From: Amyelois transitella
Taxonomy: Eukaryota > Arthropoda > Insecta > Lepidoptera > Pyralidae
Assembly (NCBI RefSeq): GCF_032362555.1
Contig: NC_083508.1
Location: 4,121,001-4,185,000, forward strand
Reading direction: 5' to 3'
Length of the DNA stretch: 64,000 bases
Shown here: positions 1 to 12,100 of the stretch, one piece after another
Numbering within the stretch: the first letter of the stretch is position 1
Layout of the letters: every line of letters starts with the position of its first letter
Translations under genes and position numbers: made by a program
The notes under the pieces: model-generated
What the model was told of the DNA's origin: nothing
Databases searched by the model: none
What the model saw: only the letters and a program-made list of their open reading frames with translations

Positions 1-360
1 GTTTTGATAATGCACAGGACTTTTATTCATTACGGGTGTATAATATATTACTAAAGCTTTTCCAATAAACCTGAACATGTCATTTAAATTTACTTACTCA
101 CTACCTTTGAGAAACGTAATGACGTAGATAGGTATACTTAACGTGCGTCCACAATATTTGTTCAACTCTATATTTATTCCAATACTTTTAGTTCCAAGTA
201 AGGTAAGGGTGGTAATACAAATATTGTGGTTTCCAATGTCAGACCGCGTCGCAAAATAAACAGTCCACGCCAGTGACGCGCAAGGCACCGCACCCGCTTA
301 CCAATACCTACACATACCTATCTTTCAAACCGAGGAGGTTCTCAATTCGACTTTAATGTC

Positions 361-625
361 TTTTCAAATTCAAATTCAAAATTTTATTCATTATTATAGG
401 ATAGTTCATATCGCTTAATAATTGTCAAAACTTTTGGTTTCACAACATTGGTTGACGTCAAATAAATTACTTAAAACTAAGTTTACTGCCGCTTCCAAGG
501 CGTCAGTGCCGAAGAAGCGGTAACAAACTGCACTGCAGCATTTTCTTCAACAACGTCAACTTCACAAATATCCAAACTTAGAATAGAATGTGGACGAGAG
601 AGTACATTGTTCAGATTAATATATT
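361..625 (-). repeat. Non-LTR retrotransposon 3' UTR fragment (family D)
   Basis: Shares several blocks with 53168-53385: a CCGCTTCCAA...GAAGAAGCGG hairpin, ACTGCAGCATTTTC, GTGGACGA, and a TGACGTCA octamer. The low-coordinate end is a simple AT-rich repeat resembling an inverted retrotransposon tail, so I read the element as minus strand. No reverse-transcriptase coding remains. The first 360 bases hold no gene I can support. Confidence 0.6.
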
Positions 626-1271
626 TATATGAGATTTAAAAATTAATATTCTATAAATATATACATATTTTTAGTATGATTGTTGTGTGATTACTTTGCA
701 AATTTTGCAGCAATTTTGAAGTTTCTTTTTATTTGGATAAAAAGTAATAAGGCAGGTGCCGATGGTTCCATATCACGACGCGGGTTCTGTTGATGGGAAC
801 TGGAAGAAATCGAGGCGAATCTTAAATTTTGAAGGCAAGGTGATTGTTTGAAATATCATTCCTTCAGCTGTTCAGTGTCGCATCTGGATGTCTGCATTTG
901 ATCCTTGATTTCTAATCGAACATATCTCGGAACTAACTTAATACACTTTCAGTAGAAAAATCTAAATCAGTTCATTTTCTGCGAGAAAGCCTCTAATGGA
1001 ATGATGGTGTTCCAGATCAACACACAGATATTTTTAATCCATATTTCTTCCTGTCCTCTGATTGATTATACTTACATATAATTAATCCCATTTGCATTCT
1101 TGCATTAAAATCCCAAAATTTACCTTTTTTATATACATAAATAACATAAAGGTATATTTACAGATTTATTGTAACCTACCTACCTTTAAGTATTACCTAG
1201 AAAAAAAATGGTTCAAAATTGAAAAAAAAATGTTCTATACATTGAGTTTCCTAGAAGGCAAGGGTGCGTTA

Positions 1272-1279
1272 TGACGTCA
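1272..1279. promoter_or_regulatory. Perfect CRE octamer TGACGTCA upstream of peptide gene 1
   Basis: Palindromic CREB/ATF-type octamer about 108 bp upstream of the predicted start site at about 1380. A second partial site (TGACGTA) lies near 1317. The same octamer lies about 200 bp upstream of peptide gene 3. Confidence 0.45.
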
Positions 1280-1343
1280 AGCAAACCTGGCAGCTGGCAC
1301 CGGGCTCGTCCTTCCATGACGTAGACTCCCGATAAACCAGCCG

Positions 1344-1382
1344 TATTTATATGCGAGTTTTCAGATCCAAGCCATAATCAGT
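1344..1382 (+). promoter_or_regulatory. TATA box and initiator of peptide gene 1
   Basis: TATTTATATG at 1344-1353 is followed about 30 bp later by ATCAGT at 1377-1382, the arthropod initiator consensus. The inferred start at about 1380 gives a 5' UTR of about 105 bases before the ATG at 1486. Confidence 0.6.
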
Positions 1383-1485
1383 CGCTAACCGTGTTTGTGG
1401 ATAGTCTGTGATAAGAATTTATTAGTTCCTGTCGAAAATTTGAGTCGCTGCCGTTTAAAAAAAACGTTTTACTTTTTGTCTAAAC

Positions 1486-2319
1486 ATGAAGTGGATCATA
1501 ATAACAGTTTTAATTGTGATGTCGTCAGTGGTGTCGCAAGCTCGTCATATTAATCCTCACGGGAAACACACTGCGCCTATGGAAAAGCATGATTCAACTG
1601 TTTCAAATGAAGATGATTATGCAGACATTGTAAGTAATCAACTGTAATCGTTCTTATTAATAAAACGGATGTGTTGATAATTCTTTTCAGTGAGGGAAAA
1701 CATCGTGAGGAAAATTACACATTCGGACAATTGAATACATAATTAAGATCCAATATGTATTTGGTTTCTATGAAAAACTTACGGGAGTTCAGATGTGAGT
1801 CGTTTCGTGTAAAACCCGCAAAACCTGACTTACACAATCCCAGGATTGTAATCATGGACGGAGCCCGGAGTTCTCTACGGAGACCTATAAAAAGGAGATG
1901 TTTATAATAAATTCATTCGGAAATTAATTTTAAAACAATAATCGGCTGAAGTTTGCCTTCAGTTTGAGGCTGTTGGTTCTATCTACCCCGTAAGGGATAA
2001 AGACGGAGGCGATATAGATAATTATACATATTTATACAGTAGTGTTACATATGGTATGTATGTAAGTGTTTGGAATAGGTATTCCAGTCCAAAAATCCAG
2101 TCGAAAAACGCTATGAAGGATAAAAGAGATATCCTCATACTTATTTAATTTGCAAAGTTATTCACGTTACTATTGTTTATTTTTTAGGTAGAAATTCGAG
2201 CGATGAAGCCAGTGAGATTCGTCCCCATCAACAACGCAATGTACTTCAAAAATTACGAGCCCTGCGAGGAGGGCTACGCTCGGGATCGATTAGGTGTCTG
2301 CAGGGAAATCTGGAATTAG
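1486..2319 (+). CDS. Small secreted one-disulphide peptide precursor (ENF/secapin-like), gene 1
   Basis: Two coding exons, 1486-1629 and 2188-2319, joined in phase 0 across a GTAAGT...TTTTTAG intron, give 91 residues. Residues 1-18 form a clear signal peptide (MKWIIITVLIVMSSVVSQA). A polar spacer follows. The C-terminus holds CEEGYARDRLGVCREIW, two cysteines with 11 residues between, then Asn and stop. The loop C-x2-G-Y-x5-G-V-C-R-E-x-W recurs in the genes at 21955 and 26254. Its cysteine spacing matches the lepidopteran ENF (growth-blocking/plasmatocyte-spreading) cytokines, but the ENF N-terminal signature is absent. A basic site (KPVR) precedes the loop by 16 residues and could release a peptide of about 33 residues. 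Role inferred: haemolymph cytokine or defence peptide. Family assignment rests on motif spacing only. Confidence 0.8.
1680..1885 (+). repeat. Dispersed repeat family C copy
   Basis: Contains the family blocks CATCGTGAGGAAA, TTACACATTCGG, GAGTCGTTTCGTGTAAAA and AATCCCAGGATTGTAATCATGG. These recur near 7015-7235, 35820-35930 and 59960-60085. It lies in the intron of peptide gene 1 and is non-coding. Confidence 0.55.
1965..2035 (+). repeat. SINE family B 3'-end fragment
   Basis: GCTGTTGGTTCTATCTACCCC followed by GTAAGGGATAAAGACG matches the 3' end of the family B SINE (best copies 14325-14505 and 11745-11885). Sense orientation, in the gene 1 intron. Confidence 0.55.
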
Positions 2320-4178
2320 AAGCTAGTTTACTAAAATATCATTTTATTTTTAAATTGACAGGCTTCCAGTCTCATATTTTTTATAGAAATCTTGGTATAG
2401 CTTTAAAAAGTACCTATAAAACAATGACTAAGTGTTTACCGTTAGGAAACTGCAACTTTACAGTTTCAAAAGTTTGATGATTTTGATCAATTGTTTTGTT
2501 GCCCTAGTCCCGGTCAACCGGACTAATAACCAGATCCAAACCTGATCAACATAATTAAATAGTAAAAAAGGACGATCGAAAGCGCCTTAAAAATGGCCAA
2601 GTAATCTCGTAACAATTTAAAAAATGTACAGTTTTTCCATACGAGAACCTCATTCATTTTGAAGTCGGTTGATAATAACATCACATGTTTCATGTTTACA
2701 TTTTCTATATTTTTGTAATTAAAATGTTGACTTGCGACGGTACTGTTAAACAATTTGGGTTTTTCGGTAGTACATACTATATTGGCCCTCGTTTTTCCTT
2801 GTATACGAACTCCTATGACCAATCAAAGTAGCAGAAGACCAAAAATTACGTATTTGAATAGCTACATGATTTAAATTGTCATTTAGTTAACAGAAATACC
2901 TATAAGAATGTTCTTTTATGCTGATGTGAATGGCACAATTTGAAGTAATTTTTTTTTCTGATATTAGCTCTTGTCCTCCTGGCGTTAGTACCCTCACCTT
3001 CACTTGGAAGAGGAGCCCGGGGTACGCCCTGTCTTCGGTATTTGTGATATTAGAAGTAAGGTCATATTTTCATATAAGTTATAAAATTATATAAGTAGGT
3101 AATGATGATAATGTTTCGTACAACCGAATAATACAATATTAATTTTTAACAACGAGCAGATACAAGTTAATTGTTTAATGTAAGTACGGAATAAAAAATA
3201 GTTTTTAAAGACCAATGCATTGTTTTATTACTAGAACTTTGTTTTGTTTGCATCATCCAAGTTGTAATATTAAAAACTCTTTAAAGTCGTCTGCTTCTAC
3301 TGCTGCGTTATTGAGCGGAATGCGATTGAAGAGGCATCGTGCTACAAAATCCCTTGATGTGGTCGAGCCTAAAGAGATGGCTTATCATAGAATTATGTAT
3401 TATCCGATTTATATGTAACCATTGCTTATCTCAACTCATCAAGAGTTCCTATATACTATAATACTGACATATCTTTAAATTATAGTGATGACCATCGTAT
3501 TATAAACCAAATGTGGCCTGAAAACTGTGATAAAGAAAGTCCTACTTATAAACATTTTAGTAAACAATATTTTAATAGTATAGATGATTATAAAATAACG
3601 TATTTGCATACTTAGGTAACATGTATGCTGTTACGCATACTAAGTTCAATCTAAGGCAATCAAAAAAACGAAATGAGTTGATAAATTTAATTTAAGCACA
3701 TTCACGATACATTTAATCTAAATAAATTACCAAGATATTAATTACACAACAAACAAACAAATATGTGAAGATTTAGTTTCCTCGAAATAGACATCACAGA
3801 CTTAGTACTCAGTACATTGCACAAAAACAAACACCCGACTCCAAAATTTATTTGCCTTTAATTTTTTCCTTATCAGAGACATATCCAAATGATTTTCTAT
3901 AATTAGGCTCAATAATTTATTCGTTATTTTGGCTTATAAATCACAGTATGGATTATCAACATACTAATATGTCGACTTAATTATAACATAAGTACGAATA
4001 ATAATTATGCTTAGTGGAGTAACTGTTCTACGCAATTATGGGTAGAAGAAAATCTGGACTAGCTTTTTATCGGCAGTGGACTTCATGGTAAAATGAATTT
4101 AGTAGATACAAAATGTATTTATGTTATATGTACAAAGCGCTTTTAACATAAACAAGGTCGAGAAATATAAAGGCCTTT
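2320..4178. other. Intergenic stretch
   Basis: 3' flank of peptide gene 1 (plus) facing the end of the Kelch gene (minus). Only degraded repeat pieces were seen, for example 2950-3040 resembling family C. The short open frames here lack splice context or domains. I see nothing else. Confidence 0.5.
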
Positions 4179-7100
4179 CTACATGAAAGAAGCCGGGGGC
4201 AGCGTGACAGCTCCGTGGCCCGACAGCGGGGATGGCAGGGTCGCCACGCCTCGAATCCACGCGCCTCGTTCGCAGCAATACGATTCTACGTTGCTTAACG
4301 CTCGCATGTAGACTGTTGTCATTCCACCTGTAAATTATAAACGTTGTACTGGGAAGGGCTAGACAAACGTACCTTGATCAAACTGGGGATATACTGACGA
4401 AAAGTCAGCTCAAGAGTACCACATTACAGTATGTATGTGTATGAAGCGAAAGAAGTTTGTAGGAATCATGATGATTGGAAAGATGTACTAGCCTTTGCCT
4501 AAAACTCCGGAAAAGAGGCATGATTTTATGTATGTATAAGGAGATCATAGACAGTGTAGTGTACTTAAATTGAGAACTAGTTTGAGCTATTATTAAGTTT
4601 TAGTAAAGAAGGAAAAGTCGTATAACCAAACTCGATGAAATTGTATCTCAATAATCGTGTGAATAAACAATTCAGTGATTAATTTCATAGTAACTAGAAC
4701 GATACGTCGAGTAAATATCGTAAACATACTTAATCATCGATTTTCTTAGTGATCGGTTCGACATTTTGTAAACAACCTTGTTGGATAGTGGATATGACAC
4801 GTACGTATATATTCATTTTAAATCGTATTTATCTATTTCCGTAATGAAATATAATATCTGGATATCACGTTTAAGTAATTAAGGTCATATCAAAGACTCA
4901 AAGATTACGTTACCAGATGTTACTAGTCCATTGCCTTAAAAATGTTCCAAGTTTATAAGCATTTCCCTTGATTGACTTATAAAATAGCGCGCGAGGAGAG
5001 AAAATCTGGCTCACATTATGATATACAAATACAGAATAGAGTAGTACATTTTTATATTTGCATAATGACATACAAAAGCTTGCGGCCTGTATTTCAGAAG
5101 AAGCAATGACTAAAATTCTTTGAAAATTTCAACGCCTCTAAGAAAGAGACCGGAAAATCCTACAATATAAAGAAAATGAGAGAGAAATTTGTTTTGGAAG
5201 ATTTTTTTTTACAATTTACACAGATTGAGTTAGCCTCGAAGTAAGTTCGAGACTTGTGTTACGAGATACTTACTCAACGATACTATATTTTATAATAAAT
5301 ACTTAGATAGATAAACATCCAAGACCCAAACCAATCAGAGAAAGTTCGTTTCTCATCATGCCCTGACCAGGACTCGAACCCGGGACCTCCGGTGTCACAG
5401 ACAAGCGTATTACCGCTGCGACACAGAGGCCGTCAAATTTAAAAAAAATAATAAAAACAACCTCAAATATCATACCTCAATGGTTATATTTGAGGAGGAT
5501 ATATTCGAAATGGAATGTACTCGTATGGGTATAACAATTAAAATTAAAGCATTAAGGTGATTCTTAGAAAATTCTAGTCTTGACTGATATAGTTCTATGC
5601 TAATAAAATATACATTAAATTCGGAATGGTCAACTTGGAAAGAAAACTTTTGTGAAACATTTGATGATAGAGGGTGGTCTCCAGTAAAATATGCAATTTT
5701 GTTCAAATATAGGCAAGGGTCAAGGTTAATTTTAGTTTGTAATCATCTTTATTTTATAAGTAGTTTTTAGTTTTAATTTTGCTTATTCCAAAATGAATGA
5801 ACTATAGAAAATATATAACAGACCTATGATGATGAGCTGCGTGCCCAGATATGCGAGCGCGTGCCCGTGCCTGGGTATGGACATCTCCGTCTCAGGCTTC
5901 CACTCCCGCGCATCCCAGTCCCACGAGTCGATGGCTCCAACACTACTTGCAGTTTTATCCTGTTGTGCACATAAAAAATATTGGATCAGTATAAAATTTT
6001 AATTTGAGCTTACATATTTCATATCTGCCTGCATAAAAGAAGCGTGAGGTACGTAAAAGTTGGCCTACTTTCGTAGAAGCCCTGCAGATCTGTAACATAC
6101 ATAGAAAATTTAAATGCTGCACTAAATGTAATAAAATATATTTGCCTTATCAGATTTTTTTCCAGCGCCACCGATGATGTACAACTTATCATTCATCACG
6201 AACAATGTGGCGAGACACCTTGGAAACCGGAGACTGTGTATTTCTGTCCATCTAAAATTTGTTAAATAGTTATACTCTATTTATTTAAGTGACTAGACAA
6301 AACTTAATCATCTCAGGAAGTAAGTATTCTGGACAAGATGCTGTTTCACATACAAACGATTACTTACATATGATCACGTCTTAATCCTATTCTAAAGACT
6401 GAACGGCCACGTTCAGCTATATGGTTAAATTATGGAATTGAGAGTCAAATAGCAGGTTGCTAGCTCATCGCCAAAAAGAATCCCGAGTTTTTTCTACTAT
6501 CCTTTTGTCGCCTTTTACGACATCCATGAGAAAGAGATGGAGTGGTCCTATTCTATAATGCCGGGACAAGTGCCGGAGTTTTTTTAACCTTTACCCATTG
6601 AGTTTTAAAATTAAAAAGATGAACTGAGGTGCTTGTGTATGGAGTAAGTTTATAAGGCTGAATGTTTCGGTAACCAAAATATGCTTTGGAATTAATGAGA
6701 CGAAGTCATGTAAAATCGCTTGTATGCCTTGATTAGCAACTTCATTTGCAGCAAAATGGTACACATTAATAATGTAATTGTGTACAGTCGCCTAAAAAGA
6801 AACATAACCCCTCGTTCATACAAACCAAAATGCGATCAATTTCCTCAGCAAACAACAACAGCGGACAACCTATCATTTATAAATAATACAGGTATTAAAG
6901 GCACACGTAGGTATTTTATTTTATCTCGGACGTTTCGAATCATACAAAATCCCACCCATCATGTATCAATGACTATTTTTAAAGTTATGTACATTAGTTT
7001 GAATACTAACCAACGCTTTTACGGCGAGAGAAAATATCGTGAGGAAACCTACACATTCAGGCACTTGGATGTGTAACCATGGATCAATACGGGTTAGGTT

Positions 7101-9103
7101 TACCTGCAAAGGTTGAGGAAGTCATCAATGGGAACTCCCATTTGTCTTCCTCAACCTTACAGTTTCGTGTAAAAACCTGACTCGCCAATCTAGGATTCAT
7201 GGTCAAAGGTGAGGATAAAACCAGGAGGAAGAAGTTTCAAATCTTGCTACAATGATCCGTGGTCACCGAGCGTCCGACATATTATTTATAAATTGTAGAT
7301 ACATATAATGCAACGCGAAAGTTAATCAGTTCGTTATACCTACCATGATATCGCAAAATAAATATTTCTTTCTTCCTTACTCGTTAGTCTTAGAGTTGTA
7401 GCATTCAACGATCTTGCAAACTGGCTTCCTCTTCTCCCCGGTCATGCCGCCCGCCACCCAGATGTACTCGCGGTACTTGACGGCAGCCACCGCCATGCGG
7501 GCGACGCTCATCGAACGGACTTCGGTCCAGAAACCCGTTTTGGGATCAAACTTCTCCACTGATCTTAGAACTCTAGAGAAATATTTTTGTTGTTTTGGGA
7601 TGAGATTAATATGAGGATTAATAACTCTTGAAAATTTTGTGGATAATGTAGGCCAGGGAAAAAGTACAACCAGAAATCAGAAATCGAGGTTGTGTTGTAA
7701 AAGGAGAAGAATAAGTGCTAAAGAAATGAAAGGAATATTTTAGTCAATGCTTCCTAGCTTCGACCTTTTATTGCGCTGCATGTAGATAAATCTACCGCTT
7801 ATGATCCGATTACCTGAGCCTTGAGCCAAACTCAAAGCAGTATATTTGTAGTATTTTGACGGCCTCTGTGGCTCAGCGGTAGTACGCTTGTCTGTGACAC
7901 CGGAGGTCCCGGGTTCGAATCCCGGCCAGGGCATGATGAGAAAAGAACTTTTTCTGATTGGCCTGGGTCTTGGATGTTTATCTATATAAGTATTTATTAT
8001 AAAATATAGTATCGTTGAGTTAGTATCTCGTAACACAAGTCTCGAACTTACTTCGAGGCTAACTCAATCAGTGTAATTTGTCCCGTATATAAAAAAAAAA
8101 TAATACCACCAGGCAGTTTTCGTTAGTTGGACTAACACAAACTGCCTGGCAAGATACATTATTACCTTCCTTTCTTATCCTGTCCACCAATAGCATACAA
8201 TGCCATCCGGTGGACCACAAGACCAAAGTTCTTCCTAGGAATGGAGAGGCCAGACTCGCTGTACCACGACTTAGCAACAGGCTCGAAACTCCATACCGTC
8301 GAAACCACCACGGACTTGCCTCGGACGTCGTCGTCACGAGGATCTGCGCCTCCTGTAGGTACACATTAATAATTTATCCACAAAGCGTTACTTTCAACTC
8401 ATTCTTTTATTAACTTTCACTCGTACATTGGTGATAATGGTACATATTTAGCCCGAGTATTGACAACGTAAATTTAGTTTTATTTGAGCGAGTCTAAAAA
8501 CGTGCAACTGTACTTACCCACAAGGTAAACTCGCCCCCGTAAGAAAGCGACGGAATGATGGTGTCTTGGCTCCGGCAGGTCCCCTACGAAATCCCACACG
8601 TTGGTCACAGGATCAAATCTGGGAATCAAGTTAAAAGTACTAAGAGAACTTGATGACTGGTGAATGACGCTACAATTTTTTTTCTGGCGTTAATCCCGGT
8701 TACATTCTCACCTCTGGGGAGAGGAGCCTGGGGAGCCCTTATGATCATGAAGAAAATCCCATGGTTACCTCCACAACCTTTGCAGGGATATTGGTAACAG
8801 CTGCACCAGATATAATTATGTGTCCGTTCACTTGGTCGCATTTTACGACATCCATGGGAACTACAATATAACTTAAAAATAAGTTATTTCATAGCTTCCA
8901 TGCTTATAACCTGATTATGATTTTTACAGGCGGTATCTACTTACCTATAAATATTTTTTCCAGTATTATTTCCCATTCCATAAGTCTTATGTGGATCGAT
9001 ACCGCCAAAAACCAGCACCGTTTCTCGGTCCCAATTAAAAAGGGAGCCATCGTTCATGTAGTTTTTGTTGGTGGGTCCAAGGATTGAGGTGGACAATTTA
9101 TTC
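4179..9103 (-). CDS. Six-bladed Kelch propeller exons of the Kelch gene
   Basis: Part of the 4179-18795 gene. Six double-glycine strands are visible: VLVFGGID, VYLVGGAD, LYAIGGQD, YIWVAGGMT, LYIIGGAG and LIIIGGMT. Each has the downstream aromatic pair of the Kelch consensus (for example KFDPKTGFWTEV and SFEPVAKSWYSE). The last exon, 4179-4327, was found by phase: exon 26 ends after ATA-G and exon 27 supplies GT-GGA-ATG. It ends SGHGAVTLPPASFM and stop, a typical Kelch C-terminus. Propellers bind substrates; the partner is unknown. Confidence 0.85.
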
Positions 9104-12100
9104 CTAAAAATTATAATAAGAAACTGAAATAAGACCTAAATGACCAGAAACTTGATGCAAATGAAGCGATAGACGATATAAGTGGCATATTGCATATTGT
9201 AGTCAGAGGTCACTCGAATCTCCTCCATAGAATTCGAAACAATATGGAATGGTGAATATAAATACCTGACTGGAGTGTCTCGTCAAATGTCATTGTAAGG
9301 TGATTGATGGAAATGAAAAAAAGAATTAACAACAGAGCCACTCATCCTCACATGTTCTGCCTAGCTAGAGACTCTTTGGACTGGTCAAAGAGAGATATCT
9401 GTGGACTTCGGATATTGTTTTGAGATACAGGTGGTGGAGATCTGGATACAGGATCTGTACGACTGACGTTTCCGCCTGTCGGCGGCCTGAGTTGTGAAGG
9501 AGACGGTACATGTGACAACCTGAAATAAATATTTCATTGCGAATCTGTGGATCGAAGTTTGTTTGAATCATTTATTTACGTATTCATACTTTTTGTAGAT
9601 GTCTTTTTTGTTGAAATAGTTGAAATTTGAATAGCAAACTCTTGTGTTAGGTGAATTAGATCAACTAATATGGACAGGGATTTACGATCATTTCGATTGA
9701 TAGTACATCAATTGTTGTAATTTGAGCTTGTTACAGCGCAATCAGAATTCAGGATCAGCAATTGGTACTCGTATTTATGATCGTCTTGCTTAAACACCAA
9801 GATCTTTTAACTACCTATAAACCATCTAGATCAAACTTGGCCGAACGGGCATTCTGTATTGAGTCAGATAATTCCAATCGACTACCAATCCTCGATTTCA
9901 GGTAAGGTAAACTAGTAATATAGTAAATTAAAAAAATACGAACTTTCTAGATCCAGCCAAAGCGGCGGTTGCAGTAGCAAGATATGTTGCTGCTAAGCTG
10001 TGCCTCTTCTCGGCGTTAAATGCATATCGATTCTGCAATATAATAGTAGTGTAATGTATATTAGTAAAACTAGTTTATGGCATGGCATCTGAGTATTTAA
10101 GAGATTCAATACAAAACATTTTACATTTGTTGTTTTTAACCTCGATTTCAATGTTTTTGCATATGCCGTTATTACATATTAATTATTCCAATTATCTCGT
10201 TAGCTTTAAGCATAATAATTGACATACTGGGTTTTAAGGAAAATGAGCAAGGAAGCTATATGAAGTCTTTTGTCTATGAATAAATAAAGAATTTTAAAAT
10301 TGGTTACTTTGTCCGTGATGCTGGTGTCAGCGCTCTCCGCACTGGTTTCACTCGGGCTCGTGTGTGTTTCTGTTGAGTCTTTTTCCGGAAAATCTAGCAC
10401 GTGGTCTGTTCTTTTGGAAGGAGTTCTGTCACGCTGTAAATTAAAATAAGTATGTAATTTGTTTATTTAATAGAGCTGACAGGCATCTCAGGCTTATCCT
10501 TTTCATCGTGTCTTCTCTATATGTTCCATTGAATTTAGATCATAAAATTTATGAACGTTCCTATTAGATGTTTCTAAGTCACAAAATTGTATTACATCGC
10601 AAAGAGGAAAGCGCTAGTAAGGCTTATATATCCAGAATTTTTTCTAAGATTAGAAGATATCACTTCAGGAATAATAAGAACGTATGTACAACGATAAGAT
10701 TTCTATAAATGTGAATGAATTAGTTAACGTAAATAAATAAAGTAAGAGAAAACAAACTACGAAATCATGTAAAAGAAATATTATGAAAAATTACACTATC
10801 TCGTTGTACAGCAGTGTGCAACATATGAATCTCTTGAATCTGTTTTTGTTGTTGTTGTTGTAGCTTCCGTTGCTCCTGAAGATACGACACATAAAAATAA
10901 ACATAAATAAGTGAAAAAAAAAACAATTTATTACTCTGAATTGTTTAACCATTTACCCGATAAATAGTTTGGGGTATTTTTAAAATATAGTATGCTGAAT
11001 CACTATCTCATGAGACCCTGTAATAATTTCATTTTTACACATAGATATAAAAATAAGAAGATACCAATGGCGCCAAAACCTGAAATAAACTAAAAAAGAT
11101 CTGTACAAGCCAAGAAGAAAATTCTTTTCAGTTGAAAATACCTCAATGTGCTTCATCTGCCTATCCCTATCAGGGCTTTTCTTTCGGTCTGCCATATTAG
11201 GTATAGGCGGAACTTCTACTTCCTGCGATGGCGATCGAGGTGACATCACGCTATCCTGAAATTATAATACCTAAGGTTTAGAGGATGACCTAGACGAATG
11301 AACTTGGATCAAATCGGAAATTTTCTGGTGAAAGAAAACGTCTAGAGTATCATAAACCGATGAGCTTGTAGAGTGATGAATTATTATTTTGTACATTATT
11401 TTGTATATAGAAAACAGTCTTTGAAAACATGTTATATCTACTATGTATTCTTCTACTTTATTTACAAGTAAACTACTATACGATGTATATATGCGAGTAA
11501 AGCTGTAGGCAAAAGCAGCTATTATGGTAATCTATCTTATAAATGGTTGTTAGAGTACAACACACCTTTCTGCGGTGATCGAAAAAGTCACTCATCGTCG
11601 GAAATTTTTCCCTATCAGCTCCTAAGGACTTCAGCGTTGATAGAGGAAATTCCATATTGCGCCTGCGCATTTCTAACTTCTCCATATCTAGCCCGCGTGG
11701 GCTCCCTGTGCAATGTACATAAATATAAGTATCTAATCGTTATCCTTTGCGGGGTAGACAGAGCCAACAGCCTGATAGGCCGTCGTTCAGCTATTTGGCT
11801 TTAAGATAAAATTGAGATTCAAATAGTGACAGCTGCTTGCCCATCGCTTAAAAGAAGAATCCCAAGTTTATAAGCTCTGAATTTATAGGAAGAGATCTCA
11901 CTTACAGAAAATCCCACCTTTGTACCATGATTTCTATTTAACCTAAATATTGTTATTCTTTTGAACCAACAAATAACAATCATTAGGTAAACTTTTACAT
12001 CAACGACAAATTATGTGCAAATTTTTATTTCAATCTATCTTGTTTACGTGGGCTCAGAAGATAGCTGTGCTACCTCGCCTGATTGATCCACGAGAGGTGG

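Noticed and set aside
5470-5706. 78-codon minus-strand frame as the last Kelch exon
   Set aside because: Phase and sequence do not continue the sixth blade; exon 4179-4327 does so exactly and ends in a typical Kelch C-terminus.
6720-7076. 118-codon plus-strand frame
   Set aside because: Lies in a Kelch intron opposite to the gene, overlaps a dispersed repeat at its end, and has no recognisable domain or start context.
7861-7933. tRNA gene
   Set aside because: Has polymerase III A and B boxes, but the acceptor stem pairs poorly and the sequence continues as a SINE body with a second copy at 5205-5436.
7740-8036. Minus-strand 98-codon frame containing MPWPGFEPGTSGVT
   Set aside because: This is the antisense of the family A SINE, a common spurious protein in moth databases.
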